Source of the DNA: Aphidius gifuensis
Taxonomy: Eukaryota; Arthropoda; Insecta; Hymenoptera; Braconidae
NCBI RefSeq assembly: GCF_014905175.1
Contig: NC_057792.1
Coordinates: forward strand, 21,086,963-21,150,962
Length of the DNA: 64,000 nucleotides
Reading direction: 5' to 3'
The notes beneath the pieces were generated by a model. The model was not told the origin of the DNA and did no database searches. It saw nothing but the letters and a program-made list of their open reading frames with translations. Positions 51,501 to 63,286 of this stretch are shown one piece after another. Position 1 is the stretch's first letter; every line of letters begins with the position of its first letter. The position numbers and the translations under genes were made by a program.

Positions 51501-54500
51501 TTCTGTAACTTTGTGATAACAATTGACAATTGGCAGCATCACCAACATCATCTCTTTCAATTCTCAATGGTGTCATATTATTTTGTATATCCCCAGTTGA
51601 TTTTGTAAATTTAATATTCGGTATATCAATTGTTTTTTGTAAACTTTCAGATTTTGTTTGACGCAATATCAATGCAACTTTACGTTTTATCGACTCTGTT
51701 TCATCATTATCAGATGAATCATCATTTTGCCATCTTATTTCTGGTTTTCTTGATAAATCATCCAACATTTCCAACAACTTTTCAAATAGATCATTTATTT
51801 CATCAAATGATTGTTGACTTATCAATATATAACCTCTTGTTTCATATTCTTTTTCTTTCAGTGTATTTTCAAGTTCTAATAAATCATCATTCATTAATTG
51901 CAAACGAGACTCAGCTTCAATACGACGTGATCTTTCTTCCTGTAATTCCAATTCCATTTTTTCAATTTTATCATCCAATTTTTCTTGCTGAAGTTTAACT
52001 ACTTCCAATTCACGTTCAAGTAAATCTTGTTTTTCTTCATCATCTTTTTTTATCTTTGAATTAACAACTGATGATGAATTTTTTTCAACAACTGATTTTA
52101 TTTTTTCTTGTATATCAAGATGTAAACCAATCTTTGCCTTGTCTTTTTTTAATAATAAAATTTTTTCATTATCATTTTTTAGTTGTTGTTTTTGAAGTAC
52201 AACTGGTGTTTTTAATTTATGTGATTTTTTAAGAATTGATTGTGTTGTATTCAGAGTTTTATTCAAAGCAGCTGTATTATTAATTTTTGCATTAATAAAT
52301 GCAGCACTCTTTGGCCTAATTTTATTGCTATTATTATTAATATTTTTTGATTGATTTGATGGTTTAACACCAGCTGATACAGCTCGTTGATTTTTCGGTT
52401 GTATATTTAAAAATCTATATTGCAATCTTGAGCCATTATGATTGCATTGAATCCTCGAAAATATTTGTTCAACAATTTCTGGACTTAGGCCATTATTCAA
52501 TCTAACATCAAAGACTTCAAGTGTCGTATTAATTTCTAGTAAATCAATAATTTCATCAGCAATTGTGTCAGTTATACCACAGTGTTGTAGATCAATTGCT
52601 TTCAACCAAAGACTGTCTTGTATTGATTCAATAATTTCAACAACAGCTTGATCACCAAGATGTGGATTACCATTGAGTGTTAATCTTCTCAGACCAGGCA
52701 TTGCATCTAAATTTGGATTTCTATATCTCAATGAATCTTTCCATGTGTCATGAAATAATAAAAGTTGTTGTCTTGATAATGCTGCGGCAAGTACTGGTCC
52801 ACAATCAGAGCTCAAATCACACTGGCTTAAATTAAGTGATTTAATACTTTGTATGTCAATGATTGTTTTACAAACAAGTGCACAACTTCGATCACCAATA
52901 AAACAACCTTGCAATGATAAATGTTTGAGACTTATTGTTTTAGTTATACCAACACACAATGCAGCTAGACAATCTGCTGGTAATGGTATACCTTCAATTT
53001 CTAAACGTGTTAGCACACATGAATTTCTAACACATTGTGCAATACTGTGTGTTAACCATTCCAGCAAATATCTACTCAATATTACTGGTGATTTACCTAA
53101 TGATCTTGCTTTCATTTCTGAATTTGCATCGTCCAATAATTTACGACAATGATATTTACTCTTAACTTTTATTATTTTTAAACTTTTATCCAGTGATAAG
53201 GAATTTAATATTGGACCCCAGTCATCAATTTTAACACGATCTGTTGTGAAATCTAGTGTATATGGTAATGTTAAACATATCATTGGCAATGGACGTAATC
53301 TTTGTTGTTTACATAATTCCATATAACATGCTGAAAAATTTTCACAACTTGGTATTGACATTTTTAAATTTTTCATAGCTCCGGGCATTATTTCACATCT
53401 ATTAAATCCCCACGGCCGAAGCCGTTCTTTATTCTTGTATCCTGCAATTTTGATGTATTTTTTTTTTTCACTTATTTCTTTAACCTTTTACCCACACACA
53501 CACAAGATCAAAAAAAAAAAAAATAATAAAAATATTTTTATTAAAATGTGTCGTTGTCAATGTCTTGTCATTTGCTTTATTTTTGTGTTAAAATTTTTTG
53601 CTTTTTTATTTAATATTGTAAATGAAAATAAAATAACTTTATAAAAATAATTAGTTTTATAAAAAGTTGGCTAGTTTTTTGCGACATCTAGCTTGACGCA
53701 ATATTTGACCAAAAAAAAAACAAACAAAACGCGGCAGTTGAGTGAAGTTAAACATTTTTTAAAAAAATATTTATAATTAATTTGTTATTTATTTTTTTTT
53801 TTTGCTGAATATTGCAGACCACCATTGGCAATGGCTAGATATGCACCACAAATGCCACTTCCAACAATGGCACCAACAAACACAACAACATCATCATCAC
53901 CACCACGTCAAGATCCAGATAATGGTAAATTTTATTTAATTAAAAGAAAAGAAAAAAAGAAACAACAACCTTTTCTCATAAAATAACATATTGTTTTTTT
54001 TGTCATTTAAAAAATTAAAAGGTAATATATCAGATGACAGTATAGATGTCACGAATGAGGAGCCATTGACACCACAAAGAAATATATGTTCTCAATTACC
54101 ACCAGTAATGCCATCACTTTATTCACCAGCAAGTGCAGAAACAGTTTATGAAACAAGTGCAAGATTATTATTTATGGCTGTTAAATGGGCTAAAAATTTA
54201 CCATCATTTGCAAGTTTACCATTTCGTGATCAAGTTATACTACTTGAAGAAGCATGGTCAGAATTATTTTTATTAAATGCTGTACAATGGTGTTTACCAC
54301 TTGAATCATCACCATTATTTAGTGCAGCTGAACTAAGTGCATTAACATTATCAACACATGGTCATCCACATTCTGTTGTTCATTTACAAAATAATAATAA
54401 TAATAACAATAACAATAATAATAATAGTGGTAAACCAAGTCAAGTTGCTGCTGATGTGAGACATTTGCATGATACACTTCAACGTTATAAAGCTGTTATG

Positions 54501-54866
54501 GTTGATCCAGCTGAATTTGCATGTATGAAAGCAATTGTACTCTTTCGACCAGGTAAATTAATTTTATTGTTTTGTTTTTAAAAAGTAAAGAATAGTTATT
54601 AATTTTTATTTATTTTGATTTTGATAGAAACACGTGGTCTAAAAGATTCTAGTCAAATTGAAAATTTACAAGATCAAGCACAAGTAATGCTTGGACAACA
54701 TGCACGAACACAACAACCAGGTAGTCCAGCAAGATTTGGAAGATTATTATTGATGCTACCACTGTTGAGAACAGTACCAGCAGCAAGAGTTGAATTAATT
54801 TATTTTCACAGAACAATTGGTAATACACCAATGGAAAAAGTACTATGTGACATGTACAAAAATTAA
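42554..54866 (+). CDS. Hr51: Nuclear receptor Hr51 (unfulfilled; NR2E3/PNR type)
   Basis: Ligand-regulated or orphan transcription factor; in flies needed for neuronal identity and axon development. Exons: 42554-42674, 45411-45903, 48423-48526, 50363-50477, 53818-53924, 54022-54552, 54628-54866 (569 residues). The Ser/Gln-rich N-terminus has a long His/Gln repeat. The DNA-binding domain is complete: CVVCGDTSSGKHYGILACNG with P-box CNGCSG, then CQAGTGRCIVDKAHRNQC and CRLKKCMQMGMNKDAVQNER, diagnostic for NR2E3/Hr51. The ligand-binding domain includes LLFMAVKWAKNLPSF, FRDQVILLEEAWSELFLLNA, FACMKAIVLFRPETRGL and LIYFHRTIGNTPMEKVL, with a poly-Asn insertion. The zinc-finger halves are split by a 2.5 kb intron. 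CEP78 lies antisense in intron 4 (50478-53817). Long introns with GC-richer islands suggest complex regulation. Confidence 0.95.
42675..45410 (+). other. Hr51 intron 1
   Basis: 2.7 kb without a gene. GC-richer islands at 43200-43400 and 43500-43720; the second contains ATTAGCATATC, a homeobox/POU-like string, and GCGCCACCTGCGAC with an E-box core. 44440-44510 has a short inverted repeat (GGGGTG ... CACCCC). An exon-like patch at 45070-45135 is open in more than one frame on both strands. Candidate neuronal enhancers; nothing provable by eye. Confidence 0.4.
45618..45763 (+). repeat. CAN repeat encoding His/Gln tract in Hr51
   Basis: Imperfect CAA/CAG/CAT/CAC repeat in Hr51 exon 2, in frame, ending in an almost pure Gln run of about 15 just before the DNA-binding domain. 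Mixed CAA/CAG codons suggest slow slippage; length is likely polymorphic. Confidence 0.9.
45904..50362 (+). other. Hr51 introns 2 and 3
   Basis: Two long introns around exon 3 (48423-48526). Intron 2 has GC-richer islands at 46370-46620, 46920-47110, 47270-47350 and 47430-47760, the last with GT and CA runs. Intron 3 has one at 49190-49390 with two similar strings, CAAAACGCCCGAAGGG and CAAAACGACCGCGGGC, about 80 bp apart. No reading frame here resembles a protein. These are candidates for cis-regulatory modules. Confidence 0.4.
51238..53388 (-). CDS. CEP78: Centrosomal protein CEP78, intronless, nested in Hr51
   Basis: Centriole/basal body protein that in vertebrates helps regulate ciliogenesis. 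A single open exon of 716 residues. N-terminal features match CEP78: CYMELCKQQRLRPLP, a DFTTDRVKIDDWGPIL block, then leucine-rich repeats (about 110-330), including DSLRYRNPNLDAMPGLRRLT and LWLKAIDLQHCGITD, which are nearly signature segments. The C-terminal half is Lys/Asn-rich, with a coiled coil around residues 450-530 (EEKQDLLERELEVVKLQQEK region) and a run of nine Asp plus Glu near the end. Start could be the Met at 53388 or four codons later (MKNLKMSI). It lies wholly inside Hr51 intron 4 on the opposite strand. I saw no introns, unlike vertebrate CEP78. Confidence 0.92.
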   Translation of the reverse strand: MPGAMKNLKMSIPSCENFSACYMELCKQQRLRPLPMICLTLPYTLDFTTDRVKIDDWGPILNSLSLDKSLKIIKVKSKYHCRKLLDDANSEMKARSLGKSPVILSRYLLEWLTHSIAQCVRNSCVLTRLEIEGIPLPADCLAALCVGITKTISLKHLSLQGCFIGDRSCALVCKTIIDIQSIKSLNLSQCDLSSDCGPVLAAALSRQQLLLFHDTWKDSLRYRNPNLDAMPGLRRLTLNGNPHLGDQAVVEIIESIQDSLWLKAIDLQHCGITDTIADEIIDLLEINTTLEVFDVRLNNGLSPEIVEQIFSRIQCNHNGSRLQYRFLNIQPKNQRAVSAGVKPSNQSKNINNNSNKIRPKSAAFINAKINNTAALNKTLNTTQSILKKSHKLKTPVVLQKQQLKNDNEKILLLKKDKAKIGLHLDIQEKIKSVVEKNSSSVVNSKIKKDDEEKQDLLERELEVVKLQQEKLDDKIEKMELELQEERSRRIEAESRLQLMNDDLLELENTLKEKEYETRGYILISQQSFDEINDLFEKLLEMLDDLSRKPEIRWQNDDSSDNDETESIKRKVALILRQTKSESLQKTIDIPNIKFTKSTGDIQNNMTPLRIERDDVGDAANCQLLSQSYRSTKQEYSPFQLTDGDDREFLPTLRINQDDDDDDDDDEEEEEDEEDEEENEILESNHESAFSRRQRARQIFSQVVNNEVMLKIRSFAT
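54389..54428 (+). repeat. AAT/AAC repeat encoding poly-Asn in Hr51 ligand-binding domain
   Basis: About 13 AAT/AAC codons in frame in exon 6, placed between HPHSVVHLQ and SGKPSQVAADVRHLH, that is, in a loop of the ligand-binding domain. Likely length-variable. Confidence 0.9.
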
Positions 54867-57800
54867 TTTAAAACGTTCATGGCCTATCGAAAATAATAAT
54901 AAATTAATTTAGAAAAAAATAAGACATTTCTATCTCATGAATTTTAAAATGCGAAATAAAATTTGGCCTCTTACAAAAAATTAAAAAAAAAATATATAAA
55001 ATTTAGTAAACGTGTAATATATAGTCAAATAAATATTAAGGTTCCTAATTACATTAAAAATGTAACGAAAGCATGGCATCTAAAAATACATTAATCATTA
55101 TAATTAATTTAAAAAAAAATTTAATAATTGATAATTAAACGAATAAAAAAATCACGCTGTATAAAAGCGAATGTATATGAGTGTTAATAATTTATTGAAT
55201 ATTTACTAGTCACCGTAGACATGATAATTAAAATAATAATTAATAAAAAAAAAACAAAAAACAAAAAACGTATATTATATTTACAAAAAAAAAAAAAAAA
55301 TGTTATTTTGCTTTCTTTTTTTTTCATGTTTTGCGCGCATGTTTTGAATGTTTCTGTTGATAATTTGTGTTGTGATAAGATCATTGTAGATGTGTGAAAA
55401 AATATAAATTAATTTGCGTATGAAAAATAAATAAAAATAAAATACAAGATGTAATGATTATCCAAATTTAATTGTAATTATAAATAAGATAAGATTAATC
55501 ATATTGATATTTGTTTTCTTTACTCGAGTGTACAAGTAAACATTGATTAAAGCTGTGAAGAATATACTTATTGAATTTATTAATTTATTTTATAGCATAC
55601 TGATTTGATATAAAAAAAATGATGGAAATTTAACAGGCAAAAGACAGATTGATGCTGGGGCTTGATTTTTATTTTTACAGAGAAAAAAAAAAAAAACATC
55701 AAGAGATGTCAGGATGCAGGGTTTATATTGCAATTGATATTTATTTATTTATTTATTTACGGGCGTGCATATATTTATTTATCACCAGTAATCCCTGACT
55801 TTGACTCAACCCCTTGGCCATAATACTGACACTGAGGTGAATAAGGGGAGAATCCTGTAAAAACTCATACCACATGGCATGTTTCGAAACTTGGTCCCTG
55901 TGGTACACTCAGTGTTTATAAATTACAGCCAAAGTTGAACGAGACTTGTTTATATATGTATGTGGATAATATAGATGAGGGGATATACAACTTGTCAAAA
56001 ATCTATTGGGGAGTTAAATATCCCTAATGATTATACAATTGTTTTTTTTTTTTTTTTTCTTTTTTGTTTGTTTGTTTATTTATTTATTTATTTGCAAAAT
56101 TAAAAGTCAGTAAATTGAAAAATTAGCAAACAATTTTTTGCAATTTTATTTTTTTTTTTTTTGAAAAATAATATAATTTAATTGAAAAAAACAAAAAAAA
56201 ATTAAAAAATGATAATGTGGATAAATTTAAATTTTTTTACTTTTCATTTATATATTTATTTATTGAAATAATGATTCCTTAAAAATTAAAAGTCAATTTA
56301 TTAAATAAATATAAATTTTAAAAATAAATAAAAAATATTTTTAATAACTTAATTTTTTTTTATTTATTTATTTATAAAATTAATAATTAAAAAAAATAAT
56401 TTTCTACATATTTCTGTGTTTAATTTTAAAATAAGCTTTTTTTTTGTTTTTTTAAGAAAAATATATCATAATGTTTATTATTAAATAAAAATGAAAATAA
56501 ATTAATTGATGATGTATAGATTAATCCAAAGATTAAATTGAATTTCGATATTTTGATGCATGTATGAATTGTTGGTAACATGGCCAACATTAAAAGACCT
56601 CACAGAGTAAATAATAAAAAATAAAAAAATAAAATCAATCCAAGAGGGATGAAAAATAAAATGAGAGTACAAAAGTAAGTCTGGCACATAGTATTGACTC
56701 GATTTTGCGGGTTCAATGGGGGCGGAGTTTTCGACCTGTTGTATATACCCTCCCTTCTAAATGCACACACATATACATGTATATAAAAACAACCCTACAT
56801 ATAAAAATCCCAGAAAAGACATCCAAATATAATAAAAAAATAACAAAGAGTATGAACAAAATACATATAATTTTAGCTGAGGAAATGTATGATGCTTCAA
56901 AGTATAAGAAAAATAAAATAATTTTTTTATATTTTTATATATAAGGTAAACTCCTACTAGGATATTATCTTGATGTTACAACCCCCCACTATTTTCTCTA
57001 CCACCAGGACAACAAAATTCCCGTTGAAGGGTGATACAGCAATGGCGTCGAGACTTGTTGTATTTCACTTTGTGTTATTTCTCTTCTACTTCCTCAATTC
57101 TCAGTTGATGCAAGGGGATGAAAAAATTATTTGAGGGTGAGACAGTGAGGATAAATAAAAGACAAGATTATACAATCGAGCTTGGGTAAAAAAATAACGA
57201 GGCTAGACGAGTGAAACTGAGGTTTTAAAGGAAAAAAAAAAATAACAATATATCTAAAAAAAAATAAAAGAAGGAGATGTAAAATTGAAATGGAAAAAAA
57301 ATGTAAGAAAAAAAGAGAAACGATTTCAAGTTTTTTGCACGATGGGCCAAGTAGCATCCATTTATTTTATTACATTATCATACCAACTACTACCCACGTT
57401 TCGATAAGTGGTGCTTTAAGACGATGCTTCTCAAATAACTTTTAACTATATCCATATACTTTTTATATTGTCAATTTTAAATGTATGTAAAGTTATATTT
57501 CAATTATTCATCTTTGATTTTTTTTTTTTTTCTATTAGAGATTATTTTTTGTATAGGGAAAATATTTATTAAATTATTATTTTTAAAATAAAATGATCAG
57601 TTTTTGGAGATTTGTAAAAATTAATATATAAATATTTTCCGAATTTTTTTGTGATAACTTCGATTTTCTCCGTGATTACTCTGAATTTTTTCCATGTTGA
57701 GCCATGCGGAGAAATGAGGAGAGAATTTTTTTATACTATACCTGGGTTATTATAAATTCATTTATCATTATTAAAAATACCAAAAATATTGTCAATAGAA

Positions 57801-59734
57801 ATTTAACGATGATTTGAAAAATATTAACAAGTAAATTTTCATGAATTTAAAAAGAAAAAATAAATAAAAAATTCAATCTCTATAGGGCTGTTATTTACAG
57901 TGTTTATATACATATATTCATGATTTTTATTCCAGCAAATATGTGTATATATGTAAGTAATAAAATTGTCATTCTTGTCACGTTCTTGATGAAGATTATC
58001 CGATATATTTTTTGGCTTGGGTATTGCACGAAAGGTGGCAACTTCATTCGCACAATATCCACAAAAGGGCAAGACAATGTTTTGGACTTTATCGTATCTG
58101 ACAGAATTCAATTTATAAAAATAAAATATAACGAAAAAAAAGGTCAATAAAATATAAATTTACTATTTTATTTACAAAAAAAAAATCCCCGTCATTTTGA
58201 ATTTATAAATTAACTATTTATTTAAAAATTATGAAATTATTATGATGATTAAAAATAATAAATTGTTTTATTTTATCTAGATGTCTGGAGAACAGTTATT
58301 TCAAAAAATCAATAGACACAATGCATCATGTCAATGACAACGAAACAATAGTCGTTTGTTTGCTTTTAAATTTCATTATAAAAATTAAAAAAAAAATATA
58401 TATAAAATTTTAATGAATAATTTATGGTCAAAATAAAATAGCTCGAAATAACAAAGTGAATTATTATTATATTCAAAACCTTATTTAATATAATATACAT
58501 GAATAAATAGATTGAAATTTATTTATATAAATGAATGATGATAATTTTCATAAAATCACAAAGGAAAATATTACTATGAACCATAAAATTATTAATAATA
58601 GGTATATATTTTTTTTTTTTAAATAAATTATGTATTTTAAAATTATACAAGATATTTTTAGCAAATGATTGAGTAATGTTTTTTGAGTAATTGCTTTTTA
58701 AATCTTAAATATCTTAAAGTTCTTGTATACGAGTCATTGTTGCGTGATAATACGTCAAAGGGAATGATGCTCTTTCTATCTGAGGGAAAAAGAGCTTAAA
58801 CCCTCGAGGGTTGATGTGTTATATATGAAGGGAACGATTTTAAAATTTATCTTCAAAGTATGCTAGGATCGTGTGACTTCAAAGACATGGATTTGTCATC
58901 ATTTTTAAACTTTTGTATTTTAAATGTTTTTCATTTAATTTATAATATATTAATATTTTAATCAATTTAAATATAATTGTTAAAAAAAAAAAAAAATACT
59001 TTTATAATAAGGCAAAGTAAAAGCAATTTTATTTGTTATTTTGATAATTCGAAAATTTATTTATGTTTTTTTTTTTCGATTATCAATTTTCGAAATTTAT
59101 TTAATTTTTACGTGACTGAATTATTTAGTCATTTTATTTTTCTATTAGAGAAATATATTTTTACTATTTTAGATCAATAAAATAAGATTGATAAAAAAAT
59201 TAAATTCGTATTTTTGAGTTGAGAGAAATGGAAGAAATTTACTTCTATCATCTCCTGATTTATCATCTATCGTGATGATCAGTTGAATCCTTCCAAGCAC
59301 CACTTGTTATTTTGATAAAAAATAAATTCATTCAGACAACCTGCACATTCACTGATGCTGCTGGACCATAATTTATCAAGCACATCAGTCGGTAACTTAT
59401 CAAATAATATTCTCTAAATAAAGTATTTATTATCAACAAACAAATAAATAAAATTTATATTAGTTTTTTTATATATATATATTGAATTTATTCATAAAAA
59501 GATTATTCTTATATTCAATATTTAATCTAGTCTTAATTTAATTTAAATATACGCTTTTTACCGTTTGGTTTTATTCAATTAATTACTTATTTTTTTTTGA
59601 ATTTTTTTCCTGTCATTATTTCTTGATTTTTTTGTTTGAAATTTAAAATTGAAAAAAAAAAAAAAAATACCTAGTTATGTAGAAGAAAATTCAATATTTA
59701 TAAATATATTTAATTATATTTAAATACATAATAA
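54867..59734. other. Intergenic between Hr51 and TAF3
   Basis: 4.9 kb between the convergent 3' ends of Hr51 and TAF3. Mostly T/A runs and AATAAA-like strings, with GC-richer islands at 55640-56000, 56700-57060, 57640-57740, 57950-58100, 58740-58890 and 59260-59420. Overlapping 76- and 102-codon frames at 57839-58150 on opposite strands are unconvincing. Only 59279-59413 looks like an exon (listed separately). Confidence 0.5.
59279..59413 (-). other. Possible isolated terminal exon, 45 codons
   Basis: Minus strand: acceptor TTTATTTAG, then a frame starting RILFDKLPTDVLDKLWSSS, with CAGC and WCLEGFN before a TGA at 59279. Composition is more coding-like than the surroundings and the LP.DVL.KLW string is F-box-like. 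No upstream exon is apparent; it does not fit the phase of TAF3's last donor. Could be chance or a gene relic. Confidence 0.25.
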
Positions 59735-62700
59735 TTATTCAGCAATTTCAACTTTTTTCTTGCTTTTTTTCTTTTTTTTGTCATGAGGAATTAAATGTCG
59801 ATTTTCGACAATGCAATAATAACAATACCAAGTTTCACGATCTTGTGCTTCACCTGGCAAACGAAGACAAGCCCTGAAAAAAATTAATAAAAAATAAAAT
59901 TATTATTATTATTATTAATGATGAAAAAAATAATAAATTAATTAATTTTTTTAGACTAACCAATGATACCAGGCGTTACAGACATCTCTAGGACTATCAC
60001 AGCCAATCATAACTGTTCCATTATCTTCTTTTCCACATGCAGGACAAACCCATATCTCATTTCCTGCTGAATTAATATACGATGATTGTGGTCGTTTTTC
60101 TGGATATCCTGGCGGAAGAGGGATGCAACGATTTCTTGGTTCTTCTTTTTTAACAACTGGTTCTTTTTTTATTTCTGTAATTAATTTTTCATATTTAAAA
60201 TAATGCCTAACTATTTAATTAAATTTGTAAATTTATTTGTTCTTTTTCTTACTGGGTGGTTTTATTTTTGGTGGCCTTGTAACTAAAGCTGAAATTCTTG
60301 CTAATTCTGGACTAGATTCACGTTTTACGTCCTCTGGTTTTTTGGGTAATGGTTTAATTGTTCTGAAAATTAATTACATAAATTATTAATAATAATATAA
60401 CAAGTAATAATGACTCAATTAAAACGTATAATTACAATTTTTTTATCACTGGGCTGTCTGATGTTGCTGTTGATGTTGATGGCACTGGTGATGATGGTGC
60501 AAGTTTTAATGTCAATTTCGGTATAGTTTCAACTTCTTTTTCTTCCTTCTTTAAAATAATCTATTAATTAATAAAAATTGATATAAGAAATATCATTAAA
60601 AATAAAAATTAAAAACTTACATCTTTTTTCTTTTCTTTTTTTTCTTTTTTATCTTTTATTTTTTCCAATTTTTCCTTCTTATCTTTAATTTTATCTGATT
60701 TTTCTTTATGCTTATCTTTTTTATCTTTTTTCTTTTTTAATTTTTCCTTTTTATCCAATTTATGTTTTTTAGATTTCTGAAATTTAAGCAAAAAAAAAAT
60801 TAATTAAAACATTTTTAGAAATATAATTTTAATAAAAATATTTACCTTGTCTAATTTTTCAAGTTTTTCGATTTTTATATTTTCTACTGGTTGTTCGGCA
60901 ACAAGAGCAACAGTAGCATCAGGAGGAATATAAGGATCCATTTTAGATGTTGATGGTTTGCTATTCATAGCTGTTACTTTTTCTTGTTTAACTGCTTTAG
61001 AAATTTTCTCAATTTTAATAGTATCATTTTTACTTGTTAAATTATGATTGTGTAATGTTGATCCAGGTACATTATTAATCAATAATTCAGAATCAATTTT
61101 TGGTATTAAATTATTTTCAATTTTAATTGGTGGTAATTGTGGTGGTACTGGTGGTTGCAAAAAATGTGGTGTTATTGTCGCTGAATTATGCATAACTGTT
61201 GGAAAATTTGTCATACCACGTGGTCCAGGTTGTATTGGAAAATGTGAAAACATTGTAGGAGCTATATGATGAGGTATAAGACCAGGTCCACCTGGATAAT
61301 ATGGAAAAGTAAGACTTGGATGTACGTTCATGTCTTTACGAGTTAAAGTATCAGGTGCTTCTGGTGTCTTAGGACGTCCAAGATAATCAGTTTCCATCAT
61401 ATCATGGTGTATTTTTCCCTGTTAATAAAAAAACAATTATAAATTAATTAAAAATTTCGATTTAAATTTAAAATCACAAAATAAATAATTACTTTTTGTG
61501 GACTATTATTAAATACTGGACTTTTAAAAACAGCTTTTTTACGTCCTCTTGTTTCTTTTTTCTTTTTTTTAATATCAGCTGGACCCGGAACATTGAATTC
61601 TGGTGTTTTAGGTGTACTTGGTGTACCAGGTGGTGACATATCAGGAAACATATAAACATCAGATGATGGACTTCTCAAATCAACAATATCATTGTCATTA
61701 TGCATATTTATATCTGGAGTACGAGGCACTTTTTTTTCTTCTTTTTTAATTTCAATATCAGCACGTATATTATTATTAATTGACAATGTATTATTTTCAT
61801 TTTTAATTTTATGATTGTCAATGACATCAATTGATTTATTGTCATCTCTTGATTTTGTTAATTTTTTAAATATATTTAATTTTTGTTTATCTGGCTCAGA
61901 TGATAGTTTAACAATATCATCATGTTTTTTAGCATCTGAAATTGTTATATTTTTATCTTTTTTTTCTTTAATTGTTGAATTTTTTATTATTTTTGGATTA
62001 TCATCTTTATTGGATATATTTATTGGTGGTATTGGACTTGATGATTGTGATGTACCAATTCCTTTGATACTATTATTTTTTGAATTTTTTAATTTACTAG
62101 AATCTTTTGTTGTTGATAATTTTTTAACTTTTGGCTCAGTTATTATTTTATCTGGTTTAAATAAATCTTTATCACGATTTTTCTTTTTATTTTCTTTATC
62201 AAGTTTACGATCCTCGAGACTTTTTTTAATTATTTTTTTAGATTTCTTTTCAATTTTAATATCTGGTGGTATAATTAGATTTTGTGGTAATCCTGTTGTT
62301 TCATTTATTGCTGAATTTTGTGCAATTCCTAGTGATGACGATGCTGATACTGGTTGTATTGGTGGTACATGTGATTTTACATGTGATTGCATTGCTAGTG
62401 AAGGTTGTGATAATGATGATGATGATGATGGTGGTGGTGGTAGTGGTGGAGATGATGGTTTTGGTGCAGGTGCAGGCGGTGCTGGTGGAGGTGGTGGTGT
62501 ATCAGGTCTAGCTTGAATTGGTGTTCTAGCTTCTGGTAGCTTTCCTTCTCTTGCTGGTGATAAAAATCCAGATGTCGTCATCATAACACTGTGAATTTCA
62601 CGCAGTGGACGACTCTCATCATTCATTCTCGGACGTTTTAAATTTGGACTGTCTGATAATGGTTCACCAGGACGTTTAAATACACCCTCTGATGATATGT

Positions 62701-63286
62701 CATTTGCCAATGACATTGATTGTTTTATAGGGGAACAACTATCACTTAATATTTCACATTCATTTAATGAATTATCAGGTGTATTTTCATCTGGAAGCTC
62801 TTCGATTTCCGGGTACATTGCTGGAAGATGTTCGTGTATACTAACTGGTCTCGTAACAACTTCACGACTTCCCGGTTTTAAAAAGTTTAAATGATTTTCA
62901 TTTAATTTTAATGGATATTTTGGTACTGGTACTGCACATGGTACTGGATCAACATTTTTAACATAATCAGCCAATTGATTTAAATCAATACTCATTTGTT
63001 GAAATGCCAAACCAACATCATCCAGGTTAACCTCTGTTCTACCCACTAAAAATTAATTTACAACATTGAAACATGTTTTTCCTTGTTATTTTAACATTGA
63101 CCAATTGATTTTTTGTAACTTACAAATTTCAGCATATTGATGAGACAGTCTGTATGTTCTCATAAAATATTCTTGCATTAAATCAACTAAAAATTCAAGT
63201 GGAGATGAATTTATTGAATGCCAACCAATTGTTTGGCATATTTGTGCCACCACAACTCTTAAAACACTTCTCGTATAATCCGTCAT
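59735..63286 (-). CDS. TAF3: TFIID subunit TAF3 (histone fold plus PHD finger)
   Basis: Nuclear TFIID subunit; its histone fold pairs with TAF10 and its PHD finger reads H3K4me3 at promoters. Exons: 63286-63124, 63045-61493, 61418-60846, 60776-60621, 60548-60436, 60362-60253, 60174-59961, 59873-59735 (1006 residues). N-terminus: YTRSVLRVVVAQICQTIGW through VNLDDVGLAFQQMSIDLNQL, the histone fold, then PVPKYPLKLNENHLNFLKPG. The middle is disordered: a Pro run with Ser (about 185-215), long Lys/Asp/Ser-rich stretches, and an almost pure Lys/Asp/Glu exon (60621-60776). The C-terminal PHD finger (about 920-990) has WVCPACGKEDNGTVMIGC and NAWYHWACLRLPG, ending CYYC and a Lys-rich tail. Between the third and fourth ligands it reads GCDSPRDVC, longer than the usual GCDDC or GCDGC. 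Confidence 0.93.

Noticed and set aside
57839..58150. Overlapping frames of 102 (minus) and 76 (plus) codons, one with a CxxC motif
   Set aside because: Neither has homology, splice signals or coding bias; each is what an AT-rich spacer gives by chance.
61815..62516. 233-codon plus-strand frame with Gly/Asp-rich end
   Set aside because: It is the exact antisense shadow of the TAF3 low-complexity exon, whose minus-strand frame is family-verified.
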